Assembly (NCBI RefSeq): GCF_036894955.1
Contig: NZ_CP145905.1
Coordinates: 2,126,501-2,190,500 of the forward strand
DNA length: 64,000 nucleotides
Direction: 5' to 3'
Source: Paenibacillus sp. KS-LC4
GTDB taxonomy: Bacteria; Bacillota; Bacilli; Paenibacillales; Paenibacillaceae
Shown here: positions 31,406 through 39,551 of the stretch, one piece after another
Layout of the letters: the number at the start of each line of letters is the position of its first letter
Position numbering within the stretch: the stretch's first letter is position 1
The notes under the pieces: model-generated
What the model was told of the DNA's origin: nothing
The model's database searches: none
What the model saw: only the letters and a program-made list of their open reading frames with translations
Program-made: the position numbers and the translations under genes

Positions 31406-32176
31406 TCAAAATGGGATACGTTTTGTACTAATTACGTAGTCATGTTCCGCTGCCCACCTCACAAGGCCATTCCAGAAGTTTTCACAAGCAGAAATGATTT
31501 TTGAAGGTTCCGCTAACTCGCCACACATAACCATTCGCACAACATTGTCAAATCCTTCTGGACGACTAGGAAGCTCCAAGGCCTCTGGTAAAACCATTGA
31601 GCCAGTCGAGAAAAGCTTTTGGTTGTGCAACCCGACTAACATAGCTCCGTATTGGGCAAACTCCATTGCCAAGTATGGCAAGTAGGTGTAGAGGCCACTT
31701 ATACTGGCATTTCTAAGCTTTCCAACAAATTCGTACATTTCTCCCACAAGGACTTCATTGATTGAACACCGGAAATCTTCCTTTGTTGGTAATTTGGCAG
31801 CTTCCTTCAATCTTGAGAAAAATCCTTTGGGATCATATAGGCTACGCTGAGAAAAGAATGGTCCATGCGTGAGTGGCCAACTTCCTTCAACGGTAGAGGC
31901 GGTTTTAAGGAGAACGTTCTCCGTACAAACGTTGACTTCTGCCTTCCAAGGCCCCGCCGACCATTCATAGCTAAAATCTACAGGTTCGCATAATTCACTT
32001 AGAACGCAAAACATCTCAATGTCTGAGAAAGGGCCGTCTGTGCCTCTGGAAACAGAACCGTAGACTCCAATGGCAACGATTTTTTCTCCGTATACCTCGT
32101 GCAATCTCGAAGCAATTTCGTGGCAGGTTTCAAGTCTTTCGTTTCGAGAAATATTTACAGGTCCATTCATGTGCAT
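31406..32176 (-). CDS. Aminoglycoside nucleotidyltransferase, ANT(4')-like
   Basis: 256 residues, close to the 253 of the plasmid kanamycin nucleotidyltransferase, and alignable end to end: N-terminus MNGPVNISRNERL, catalytic GVYGSVSRGTDGPFSDIEMF (GS motif, Asp52 and Glu54 for Mg-ATP), SWPLTHGPFFS, VGEMYEFVGKLRN with the general-base Glu146, and the C-terminal NFWNGL...KRIPF. The family transfers AMP to the 4'-hydroxyl of aminoglycosides. Start ATG at 32176 (MHMNGP) has GGGAGAG upstream; a longer TTG-started frame to 32287 has no site and runs through the leader. The gene has its own promoter and a structured leader. Confidence 0.9.
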   Translation of the reverse strand: MHMNGPVNISRNERLETCHEIASRLHEVYGEKIVAIGVYGSVSRGTDGPFSDIEMFCVLSELCEPVDFSYEWSAGPWKAEVNVCTENVLLKTASTVEGSWPLTHGPFFSQRSLYDPKGFFSRLKEAAKLPTKEDFRCSINEVLVGEMYEFVGKLRNASISGLYTYLPYLAMEFAQYGAMLVGLHNQKLFSTGSMVLPEALELPSRPEGFDNVVRMVMCGELAEPSKIISACENFWNGLVRWAAEHDYVISTKRIPF

Positions 32177-32237
32177 TAGCGTAGCTCTCCCTTTGATGTA
32201 TTTGGGTGAATATTCACTAGCACATGGATGGTGGACC
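32160..32237 (-). promoter_or_regulatory. Start-codon-sequestering stem in the nucleotidyltransferase leader
   Basis: On the transcript, GGTCCA-CATGTGC (from 32237-32220, with 5 unpaired bases between the two parts) pairs with GCACATG-TGGACC (from 32174-32160, 2 unpaired): 13 bp with an asymmetric internal loop. The 3' arm covers codons 2-6, directly after the ATG; the loop holds the ribosome binding site and a GTGAATATTCAC palindrome. The 5' arm starts 6 bases after the stop of an 8-codon leader ORF, the geometry of translational attenuators. Confidence 0.6.
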
Positions 32238-32243
32238 TCGGGC

Positions 32244-32270
32244 TTAGCGGGGGACTTTGTTTGGATGCAT
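32244..32270 (-). CDS. 8-residue leader peptide, MHPNKVPR
   Basis: ATG at 32270 preceded by GGGAGGAAC with ideal spacing, stop TAA at 32246-32244. It is transcribed from the promoter at 32299-32327 and ends just before the stem that hides the resistance-gene start. Proposed regulatory peptide; ribosome stalling on it would open the stem. No homologous leader is known to me. Confidence 0.5.
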   Translation of the reverse strand: MHPNKVPR

Positions 32271-32298
32271 TTGAGTTCCTCCCACAATTTTTATGGTA

Positions 32299-32327
32299 AT
32301 TGTACCCAATAAAATCTGTTTTCGCAA
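32299..32327 (-). promoter_or_regulatory. Promoter of the nucleotidyltransferase gene
   Basis: On the minus strand TTGCGA, 17-bp spacer, TACAAT. Transcription would start near 32291, giving a leader of about 115 nt. Confidence 0.75.
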
Positions 32328-32465
32328 GGTGTGAAGGGGCTCTTGAGGTCATCAGCACCTTGTCGATCTCTACTATAGCTGCCTGGCAGGATATTGAATA
32401 TGCTTCTAGAATTATAGCTGAGTAGGAAGGTAGCCCATTTTTTAGACTGAAAGGGTAGGTGGAGG

Positions 32466-33584
32466 ATGGTTGAATACAGAATGGCAGCTCCGCAGGAGCG
32501 CGATGAATACATAGATTTAGCCAACTATGCTTTTAGCATGGATTTTGAAACTCTCATGCCCAAAGCGTATGAAAAGAGCGTAGATTCTTCTGCGATGCAT
32601 ATGGTTGCCGCCGATGAGAAGGGCAGGCTGCGCGCACAGGTGGCCGTTTTTCCAGAGCCTATGACGGTATGCGACTATACGCTGCGAGCCTGCTATTTGG
32701 GTACCGTATCGGTTCATCCTCGTGCACGTGGCGAGGGGCATATGAAGGTGCTCATGAGCATGTGGCTGGAAAAGCTGCGCGATACGTATGATTTGGTCGT
32801 ATTATATGGCCAACGACAACGATATGAGTATTTTGGCTTCACTCTTGGCGGCGTAAAGTTCAAGTATTTCGTGGGAGAAGCCAACGTGCGCCATGCCTTA
32901 AGACAGGTCAGCGACACAGGAATATCCTTCTGCCCGTTATTCGACATTGAAGGAGCAGAAGCCTTTGCGCATAGCATGAACACCTCGCGGCTTGCATATG
33001 TTGAACGCAGCGTACAGCAATTACCACTTATTTTCAATACTCTTCATCAAAATGCGCTGGGCGTTCTGGATAATAGTAAGCTGATCGGGTATGTGATCGT
33101 AAACGAAGCAGGCGATGAAATATGTGAATTCGCGATGGAAAATAAGGACGATATTTCGCGGACTATCAAGGCTTACATGCAATATAGCGGAGCAGAGCGG
33201 ATTTCTATTTTTGCGCCAGAATATGATATTTCTCTAAACACAACGCTTGGCAGCATGGCTGAGGACTATGTTATCGAGACATCGGATATGTATCATATTT
33301 TGGATTTTGCCAATGTGTTGAAGGCCTATCTGACTCTTAAGCTCAAGACCACCGGGCTTGCCGAGGGGGAATTCTCCGCAGTCATGGACGGTCAACCGAT
33401 TACTGCGCGAGTGGATGCGAGCGGCTTGACTGTTGAGCGTTTTGCTAAGCAAGATGCAGCTGTCCTTACTAAGCAGCAGGCTCAGGCGCTTCTGCTTACA
33501 CAACACAGTCGTTATATGGCAGTTACGGCTCCCGCAGGCTGGTTTCCACTACCGATATTCTGGTACAAGATTGATAAATACTGA
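32466..33584 (+). CDS. GNAT acetyltransferase with SCP2-like tail (Eis-like)
   Basis: 372 residues. An N-terminal GNAT fold with the acetyl-CoA motif VSVHPRARGEGHMKVLM (near 80-96), a second degenerate GNAT-like half with YVIVNEAGDEICEF, and a C-terminal sterol-carrier-like domain (about 285-372), the architecture of the Eis family. Some Eis proteins multi-acetylate aminoglycosides or protein lysines; most in Firmicutes are uncharacterised. Starts ATG after GGTGGAGG. It is divergent from the ANT(4')-like gene, which makes a link to aminoglycosides tempting but unproven. Confidence 0.85.
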   Translation: MVEYRMAAPQERDEYIDLANYAFSMDFETLMPKAYEKSVDSSAMHMVAADEKGRLRAQVAVFPEPMTVCDYTLRACYLGTVSVHPRARGEGHMKVLMSMWLEKLRDTYDLVVLYGQRQRYEYFGFTLGGVKFKYFVGEANVRHALRQVSDTGISFCPLFDIEGAEAFAHSMNTSRLAYVERSVQQLPLIFNTLHQNALGVLDNSKLIGYVIVNEAGDEICEFAMENKDDISRTIKAYMQYSGAERISIFAPEYDISLNTTLGSMAEDYVIETSDMYHILDFANVLKAYLTLKLKTTGLAEGEFSAVMDGQPITARVDASGLTVERFAKQDAAVLTKQQAQALLLTQHSRYMAVTAPAGWFPLPIFWYKIDKY

Positions 33585-33706
33585 GACCATTTGAATGGAA
33601 ATCGGTTTGCTTTTGGTGGGGAATGTAAAAGGGAGCATTAAAAATATGTTAAATATCGAAAATCCAGAGTCTGGAATGAATTTTCAAAATTATAAAAAGG
33701 AATACC

Positions 33707-33746
33707 AAAAGCGCCTAGCCTGCATAACGCAGGGCAAGGCGCTTTT
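33707..33746. terminator. Bidirectional terminator
   Basis: AAAAGCGCCT (33707-33716) with AGGCGCTTTT (33737-33746), inner GCCTGC/GCAGGGC; A on one side, T on the other. Confidence 0.85.
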
Positions 33747-33764
33747 CCCGCTGGTGTCTCCCAT

Positions 33765-33878
33765 TCAGCCTAACGGTTTTGCCCTCATTTCTGACATTAC
33801 CTCATTGTTACTCAATTGGATGCTTGCGGAAAGCAAAGCAGCGACATGTGCACGCCATAGCTCCCGGATAAGCTCCAT
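33765..33878 (-). CDS. Possible 37-residue protein
   Basis: ATG at 33878 with AAGGGGG 8 bases upstream, stop at 33765, then the bidirectional terminator 20 bases further on. The peptide (MELIRELWRAHVAALLSASI...) is amphipathic and matches nothing I know. Support is limited to the ribosome binding site and terminator. Confidence 0.25.
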   Translation of the reverse strand: MELIRELWRAHVAALLSASIQLSNNEVMSEMRAKPLG

Positions 33879-34004
33879 AAATGCAATCCCCCTTCTGCTT
33901 CGGATTATACATTCTATTAAAATGGCACGGAGATGTGCTAGTCTCTTAATCTATCAAGTGAAAGTTGATGAATATATCGGTTATGGTCAATGGACTATAG
34001 CGAG

Positions 34005-34889
34005 CTAGCCTTTCAGCTGCCTGCGGTAATCCGTAGGCGATACGCCGATAATTTTCTTAAACAGCCGGGAAAAATAATACGGGTCCTTAAAGCCGAGCGA
34101 CAGGCTGACCGCCTTCACGCTTTGATCGGTAAGGTCAAAAAGCTGGCCGGCTCGTTGCATCTTCAGCCGCAAATAATAGTCGATGGGAGCATAGCCGGTG
34201 GATTGCTTAAATAAATGATTTAGATGCTGCTTGGAAATACGCGTTCTCGTAACCAAGTCCTCCAAGGTTAAGTGGCCTTCTAGTTGTTCCTTCATATATT
34301 GTATAGCCTGTTCAATATAGGCGAGCATTTTCTCATCCTGCTTGCGCCTTGGAATTAGCGAAATGAAGCTCAGCAAATAACGCACGGTTTGCGATATATG
34401 CAGCTGATGAATGACCGAATAGGATTTGGCCGACAGCAGCTCGTAGCATTGGTTAAATAGCTCGACGATTTTCTCCGCCTCCGGAAGCGACACGTGGAGC
34501 AGCGCGGACTCAAGGCTAAGGCTTTCCAGCAGCTGCACCAGCTCCTCGCCGCGAAAGTGAAACCAGTAGATGCTCCATGGGTTCGCCGTGTCGGCTCCGT
34601 AGCTATGAGGGATGAAGGCGGGAATGATGGAGACGGTTTTTTCCGTTACTTGAATCGTCTCCTCGCTGCCGAGCTTAATCCAGCCCTCCCCGTTCGTGCA
34701 ATAGATGAAAATATAACAATCGCAGCCCTTGGGCCGCTCTCGATAATGATGCTTGGCACGGTGGAAGTAGCCGATATCCGTTACGTAAGCTTGGCGGATA
34801 ATCGGGTGGCTGGTCATCTCCTCCAGCTGGTAGGAGGGCAAAACAATCAGCTTCTCTGTATCGAAGCCTTGTGTTTTTTTGTTGAGCAT
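34005..34889 (-). CDS. AraC-family regulator with cupin sensor domain
   Basis: 294 residues. An N-terminal cupin-like sugar-sensing domain (GYFHRAKHHYRERPKGCDCY; IIPAFIPHSYGAD) and C-terminal pair of AraC helix-turn-helix motifs (LEDLVTRTRISKQHLNHLF; VKAVSLSLGFKDPYYFSRLFKKIIG). Start set at MLNKKTQG, which has GAGGAGG 12 bases upstream; a longer frame begins at 34961 without a site. Divergent from the GH35 gene, which it probably activates in response to a galactoside. Confidence 0.9.
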   Translation of the reverse strand: MLNKKTQGFDTEKLIVLPSYQLEEMTSHPIIRQAYVTDIGYFHRAKHHYRERPKGCDCYIFIYCTNGEGWIKLGSEETIQVTEKTVSIIPAFIPHSYGADTANPWSIYWFHFRGEELVQLLESLSLESALLHVSLPEAEKIVELFNQCYELLSAKSYSVIHQLHISQTVRYLLSFISLIPRRKQDEKMLAYIEQAIQYMKEQLEGHLTLEDLVTRTRISKQHLNHLFKQSTGYAPIDYYLRLKMQRAGQLFDLTDQSVKAVSLSLGFKDPYYFSRLFKKIIGVSPTDYRRQLKG

Positions 34890-35064
34890 GGTGAAGCAAG
34901 CCTCCTCGTTCCTTATGGCTATATTGTAAGCGGTTGGAGCTTCCAGCCGCAAGCGCTGCATTCGCGCAAAATCAGAATATGCTCCATTAGGAACAGATAA
35001 TTGTCAATGGAAAGACGGTCATAGGCGCGGTACATTGGAGGAAGATAAAGGAGGTAATAGCGTA

Positions 35065-37386
35065 ATGAATCAACATCATATAGCTTTAAAACAAAATGAG
35101 TGCAATAAGGAAATGACGATGGGCATCTTGTCGAGCAATAAAGGAAGCAATCCGAAAGGGGAAAGCTTCGGTTTTACGAATTTTTACATGACGCGCAATG
35201 GTGAGCCGTTTATTCCGATTGTCGGCGAGTTTCATTTCTCCAGATTCTCTTATTTATATTGGGAGGAAGAGCTGCTCAAGATGAAGGCGGGCGGTGTGCA
35301 CGTAATCGCAACCTATATATTTTGGAATTACCATGAGGAGAAGGAAGGGCGCTTCAATTGGAACGGCAACCGCAACCTCCGCCATTTTATTGATCTTTGC
35401 GCCAAGCTGGAGCTGCCGCTCGTGCTTCGAATCGGCCCTTTTTGCCACGGCGAGGTGCGCAATGGCGGCATTCCGGATTGGGTGTTCGACAAGCCGCTCG
35501 TCATTCGCTCGAATGATGAGCTGTATTTGAAATATGCAGCGCGGCTGTACCGCGAAATTGCAAGGCAGATGAAAGGCTCGCTGTTTCAAGAAGGCGGCCC
35601 CGTTATTGCGATTCAGCTTGAAAATGAATTTATGCACTGCGGCGCTCCGCTGGACTCCTGGGGCTATAAAAACGGTGTATTCATGTCTTCAGGCACGGGT
35701 GGCAATGAACATTTGGACAGGCTAAAAGCCATTGCGGCAGAAGCGGGCATTCGACCGCTGTTCTTTACGGCTACTGCATGGGGAGGAGCAGCGGTGCCAC
35801 AGACGGATACGCTCCCGATGCTTGCAGGCTACGCGTATACGCCATGGATTCCTAATCAGCCGCCGAGCGGCGAATATATTTTCCGCGATCTGCATGAAGT
35901 GCCAATGGAGCAGGTCAATTATCCTTCTGCACAATATCCCGTGGCTTATTGCGAGATGGCAGGGGGGATGCAGGTCAGCTATACGGCCCGTCCGCATGTG
36001 AGCCCGGACAGTGTGGAGGCGATGACGCTTGTAAAGCTGGCTAGCGGCAGCAATCTGCTCGGTTATTACATGTATCATGGCGGCTCAAACCCACGCGGGG
36101 AAAATGGTTTTCTCAATGAATACGGCTTGCCGAAAATAACGTATGATTACCAGGCTCCGCTTGGCGAGTTTGGACGTATTGGTAAGTCCTATGATCGTAT
36201 CCGCACGCTCAGCCTGTTCATGGAAGCTTACGGCGCAAGCTTGGCGCCAATGGGGACGGTGCTGCCTGAAGGTCAAGCGGAGCTGAAGCCTGAAAATACG
36301 GAGGTGCTGCGTTATTGCCTGCGGCAAAAGGATGGCTCAGGCTTCTTGTTTCTGAACAATTTTCAGGATCATGTGGACATGCCTGACCGAGAAGACGTAA
36401 GTGTGACGCTGGATACGTCCAAAGGGCAGGCGAGATTTCCTCATACGGGCAGCCTGCGATTGAAGCGAGGAATTAGCGTGGTGCTGCCGTTCCACTTGGA
36501 GGCCGCAGGCATTCATATCGTTTCCGCTACCGTTCAACCATTGACGAAGCTTACGAATACAGAGCACCCGCTGCTTGTTTTTTATGCGCATGAGGGCCTT
36601 AGCCCCGAGCTAGTTATTTCCGAGGAAATGGTCGCAGGCGTAACGAGCGATGGTGGCGGTATAGTGGAGCAGCAAATTGGGGTTTATATTGTACATCCGG
36701 CAGCAGGCAAGCAGCATTTAACGGAAGTAAGGTGCAAAGACGGAAATATCGTCCGTATCCTCGTCCTCACTAGAGAAGAGGCGCTGGGCACCTATCGCTT
36801 TCGCTTGTGGGGAGAGGAACGACTGCTGATTAGCGACAGCCACCTCTATGTATCGGGCGAGCAGCTCATTTGCACCTCGCCAGGCAAGGCGGAATGGCAT
36901 GTTGCCATGTATCCGGCAGCAGCAGCGGATCTTCAATCAAGCCAAGGCAGTCTTTCTCCAGCAGCTGGAGGCTTGCTCCAAATTTATACGGTGAAGGTAG
37001 CGGCTTATGAGCCGCAGCTTATTATCAACAAGATGTCAAATCGTCATGCTACTGTGCAAATAGATGCGGCATGGCCAGACGAGGTAGCCGATCTGTTTCT
37101 TCATATTGCATATGATGGAGATGTAGCCGCTGCGTATTTGAATAATGAGCTGCTGACGGACCATATCCATTATGGCGAGGCTTGGCCAATCGGGCTGAAG
37201 GGCTTTCAAAATGAACTGCTGGAAAATGAGCTGCAGCTTGCTATTACTCCTATTCGAAAAGGTACGACGCATACGTTTGTAAATCAGGCGTTTGTGGAGC
37301 GTTTCGAAGGGGTGGAGATTGCAGCGTTTCATGAGATTAAGGCGGTGCCGCATTATGTGACGGCGTTGTCTCAAGTGTTCAAATAA
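35065..37386 (+). CDS. Beta-galactosidase, GH35
   Basis: 773 residues, no signal peptide. Catalytic barrel in the first 360 residues: substrate loop VGEFHFSRF, acid/base Glu188 in AIQLENEFMHCG, likely nucleophile Glu297 in VAYCEMAGGMQ, and MYHGGSNPRGENGFLNEYGLPK. C-terminal beta-sandwich domains follow (LLVFYAHEGLSPELVI; KIEEL-like acceptor). GH35 enzymes remove terminal galactose from oligosaccharides. Start set at MNQHH because AAAGGAGG precedes it; an upstream ATG at 35035 overlaps that region. Divergent AraC regulator next door. Confidence 0.92.
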   Translation: MNQHHIALKQNECNKEMTMGILSSNKGSNPKGESFGFTNFYMTRNGEPFIPIVGEFHFSRFSYLYWEEELLKMKAGGVHVIATYIFWNYHEEKEGRFNWNGNRNLRHFIDLCAKLELPLVLRIGPFCHGEVRNGGIPDWVFDKPLVIRSNDELYLKYAARLYREIARQMKGSLFQEGGPVIAIQLENEFMHCGAPLDSWGYKNGVFMSSGTGGNEHLDRLKAIAAEAGIRPLFFTATAWGGAAVPQTDTLPMLAGYAYTPWIPNQPPSGEYIFRDLHEVPMEQVNYPSAQYPVAYCEMAGGMQVSYTARPHVSPDSVEAMTLVKLASGSNLLGYYMYHGGSNPRGENGFLNEYGLPKITYDYQAPLGEFGRIGKSYDRIRTLSLFMEAYGASLAPMGTVLPEGQAELKPENTEVLRYCLRQKDGSGFLFLNNFQDHVDMPDREDVSVTLDTSKGQARFPHTGSLRLKRGISVVLPFHLEAAGIHIVSATVQPLTKLTNTEHPLLVFYAHEGLSPELVISEEMVAGVTSDGGGIVEQQIGVYIVHPAAGKQHLTEVRCKDGNIVRILVLTREEALGTYRFRLWGEERLLISDSHLYVSGEQLICTSPGKAEWHVAMYPAAAADLQSSQGSLSPAAGGLLQIYTVKVAAYEPQLIINKMSNRHATVQIDAAWPDEVADLFLHIAYDGDVAAAYLNNELLTDHIHYGEAWPIGLKGFQNELLENELQLAITPIRKGTTHTFVNQAFVERFEGVEIAAFHEIKAVPHYVTALSQVFK

Positions 37387-37430
37387 GTACATATTCGAGG
37401 GCGATAAGCAGGCACGCCAGTCCCCCAGCA

Positions 37431-37472
37431 GGCAGCAAGCACGGGGAAACAGGCGTGTTTGCTGTCGTTTTT
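37431..37472 (+). terminator. Terminator of the GH35 gene
   Basis: GGCAGCAAGCACG (37431-37443) pairs with CGTGTTTGCTGTC (37454-37466) through two G-U pairs, followed by GTTTTT. A further CACGCC/GGCGTG arm lies outside. Confidence 0.78.
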
Positions 37473-37742
37473 AAGCGTTTTTTGATGGGAAAGGTACTAA
37501 TTTATACATGACTTTGTCCTTAATATTGAGGGTACTGCAAAGAAAGAGGTCTGGCTTATGATGAATATAGAAGCTTGGCGACGGAGTTGAAGCGCGGCGC
37601 TGCAAGAGCGGCGAGCAGGGTGTACATCTGAGATGTTGCCTTCTATAATAGAGGCGGGGCTTTCGAGAACGCCTTCTTAAATGTCCATTGCGATTTTATG
37701 CTGGAAATATATGAAGTAATTGAAGAAGGGGTATTTGCCAAC
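37473..37742 (+). other. Promoter region of the second two-component operon
   Basis: 270 bp without a gene. A poor promoter candidate (TTTTGA, 17-bp spacer, TATACA near 37480-37508) is present. No repeat copy or RNA structure seen. Confidence 0.35.
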
Positions 37743-39551
37743 GTGAGGAAACAACCCTTAATCGTTAGGAAAATGAATGATGTTCGAATTAAGCATAAGC
37801 TGATGATTTCATTTTTGCTCGTTGTCTGCATTCCAGTGCTGCTAGTCGGTATTATTTTAACGGCGGCCTTTCGCCAAAATGTGCTGAATCAGGCGACGCA
37901 GCAGACGCTGAACAACGTTGAGAAAATCAAGAAGCAGACGGATGACATCATTCGCATGCCGATTACGATTTCGGATAAAATGCTGTTTGATACCGCTCTG
38001 CGCAGCACAGTAAACACCAATTACGAATCTACGTTTGAGGCTGTAAGCGCCTTGTGGGAGTTTCGAGCGTTTAAAGATTATATGCAGCTGTATTCGGAAA
38101 TTAATAATATTCGTTTTTATACGACAAACCAATCCATACTCGATAACTGGGAATTTATTAAAACAAGCAAAGCCACGGAAGAAGCACAATGGTACAAAAA
38201 TGCTTTAGAAGAAGACGGCATTCACTGGATGTACATGAAGGATGAGACGAAGAAAAATAACAATTATCTCAGCCTCGTGCGAAAAATACCATTTCCTACC
38301 TATCGTACAAGCGGCGTGCTGGTCATTGGCATCAATCAAGGGAAGCTCAATGCGCTGCTTAGTCAGGAGCCCTTCGATACGATGATTTTTGATGATTCCG
38401 GCTACATTGTGGCGGCTAGCAATCCGAAGCAGGTGGGGCTGAATTTGTCCAAGCTCGATTTCTCCAGCCAATTGTCTGGGAAAGGGGCCGGCACATTTGA
38501 AATTTTGTATGAAGGCAAGCGTTCACGACTCGTCATGGAGGAGCTCACACCACAATCAAGCCGCAATGGTTTGCGTATCGTATCGGTCTTCTCGATTGAT
38601 AGCATCGTCAGCGAAGCGAATCACATTAGTATGTTGGGGCTGACGATTATGGCTATTAGTCTGCTTATTGCGTTTGTGCTTATTTATTTTTTCTCGGGAT
38701 TGCTTTCTGCGCGTATGCTGCTGCTGCACAAAAACCTTAACAAAGTAGCAATGGGCGACTTGACGACGGTATCTACAGTAGACGGCAATGATGAGATTGG
38801 GCTGCTCTCACGGCAGTTCAACAATATGGTCGTCAGCATCAGGGGACTGATGGACGAGGTTTCCGAGTCACAGCGGCAGCAGGATCAGCTGGAGCTTGCG
38901 CAGAAGGATATTAAGCTGAAAATGATGGCCAGCCAAATTAATCCCCATTTTTTATTTAATGCGTTGGAGTCTATTCGTATGAAAGCCCACGTAAACGGCG
39001 AGTCGGAAATTTCTTCGATTGTGCACATGCTGGGCAAGCTGATTCGCCGCAATTTGGAAATTGGCGCGGGTAAAATACGACTGAAGGATGAGCTGGAAAT
39101 TGTTCGCTGCTATTTGGAAATTCAGAAGTTCCGCTACGGCAATGACCGCCTTACCTTTAATTTGGAGCTGGACCCGGGTGCGCAATCATTCGAAATTCCG
39201 CCCCTGATTATTCAGCCTTTGATTGAAAATGCGGTCATTCATGGCTTGGAAAACATTGATGAGGGCGGCTGTGTGACCGTGACGACGCTGCTTTTGAATC
39301 GGGTGCTGCATGTGCAAGTATCGGACAATGGCATCGGCATAGAAGAGAAGCGATTGGATGAAATTATGCTGGCGCTCGGGGATATGGATGAGGAGCAGGA
39401 ATATCGCATAGGCCTGCGCAATGTTCATCAACGGTTGGTGCTGCTCTATGGACATGCTTCCGGTTTGCAGATTAAGAGCGGCGGGGAAGACGGCGGAACG
39501 ACCATCTCGTTTGAAATCCCGCAAGCGCAAGGAGGGCAAGAGGATGTATAA
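37743..39551 (+). CDS. Sensor histidine kinase, YesM type
   Basis: About 602 residues. Membrane segments at roughly 22-42 and 298-322 flank an extracytoplasmic dCache-like sensor (LRIVSVFSIDSIVSEANHIS), followed by HAMP, the phospho-acceptor His402 in INPHFLFNALESIRMKAH and an ATPase domain (LIIQPLIENAVIHGLE; VSDNGIGIEE; IGLRNVHQRL). Start uncertain: GTG 37743 has AAGGGG 11 bases upstream; ATG 37773 (MNDVRIKHK) is a reasonable alternative. Overlaps the response regulator by 8 bases. Confidence 0.92.
   Translation: MRKQPLIVRKMNDVRIKHKLMISFLLVVCIPVLLVGIILTAAFRQNVLNQATQQTLNNVEKIKKQTDDIIRMPITISDKMLFDTALRSTVNTNYESTFEAVSALWEFRAFKDYMQLYSEINNIRFYTTNQSILDNWEFIKTSKATEEAQWYKNALEEDGIHWMYMKDETKKNNNYLSLVRKIPFPTYRTSGVLVIGINQGKLNALLSQEPFDTMIFDDSGYIVAASNPKQVGLNLSKLDFSSQLSGKGAGTFEILYEGKRSRLVMEELTPQSSRNGLRIVSVFSIDSIVSEANHISMLGLTIMAISLLIAFVLIYFFSGLLSARMLLLHKNLNKVAMGDLTTVSTVDGNDEIGLLSRQFNNMVVSIRGLMDEVSESQRQQDQLELAQKDIKLKMMASQINPHFLFNALESIRMKAHVNGESEISSIVHMLGKLIRRNLEIGAGKIRLKDELEIVRCYLEIQKFRYGNDRLTFNLELDPGAQSFEIPPLIIQPLIENAVIHGLENIDEGGCVTVTTLLLNRVLHVQVSDNGIGIEEKRLDEIMLALGDMDEEQEYRIGLRNVHQRLVLLYGHASGLQIKSGGEDGGTTISFEIPQAQGGQEDV

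Larger units (their letters stand above)
33585..34004. other. Intergenic stretch with one terminator
   Basis: 420 bp. The plus-strand open frame at 33595-34008 has a weak start and runs through a terminator, so it is not accepted as a gene. A 37-codon minus-strand ORF is listed separately. Nothing else recognised. Confidence 0.5.

Noticed and set aside
32177..32287. Longer TTG-started form of the nucleotidyltransferase
   Set aside because: The 37 extra residues have no counterpart in the family, no ribosome binding site, and overlap the leader ORF in another frame.
33595..34008. 137-codon open frame on the plus strand
   Set aside because: Weak start context, unnatural composition, and it reads through the terminator at 33707-33746 and into the end of the AraC gene.
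34947..34960. AAGCGCT core upstream of the AraC gene
   Set aside because: Only the core matches the cre consensus; outer positions are poor.
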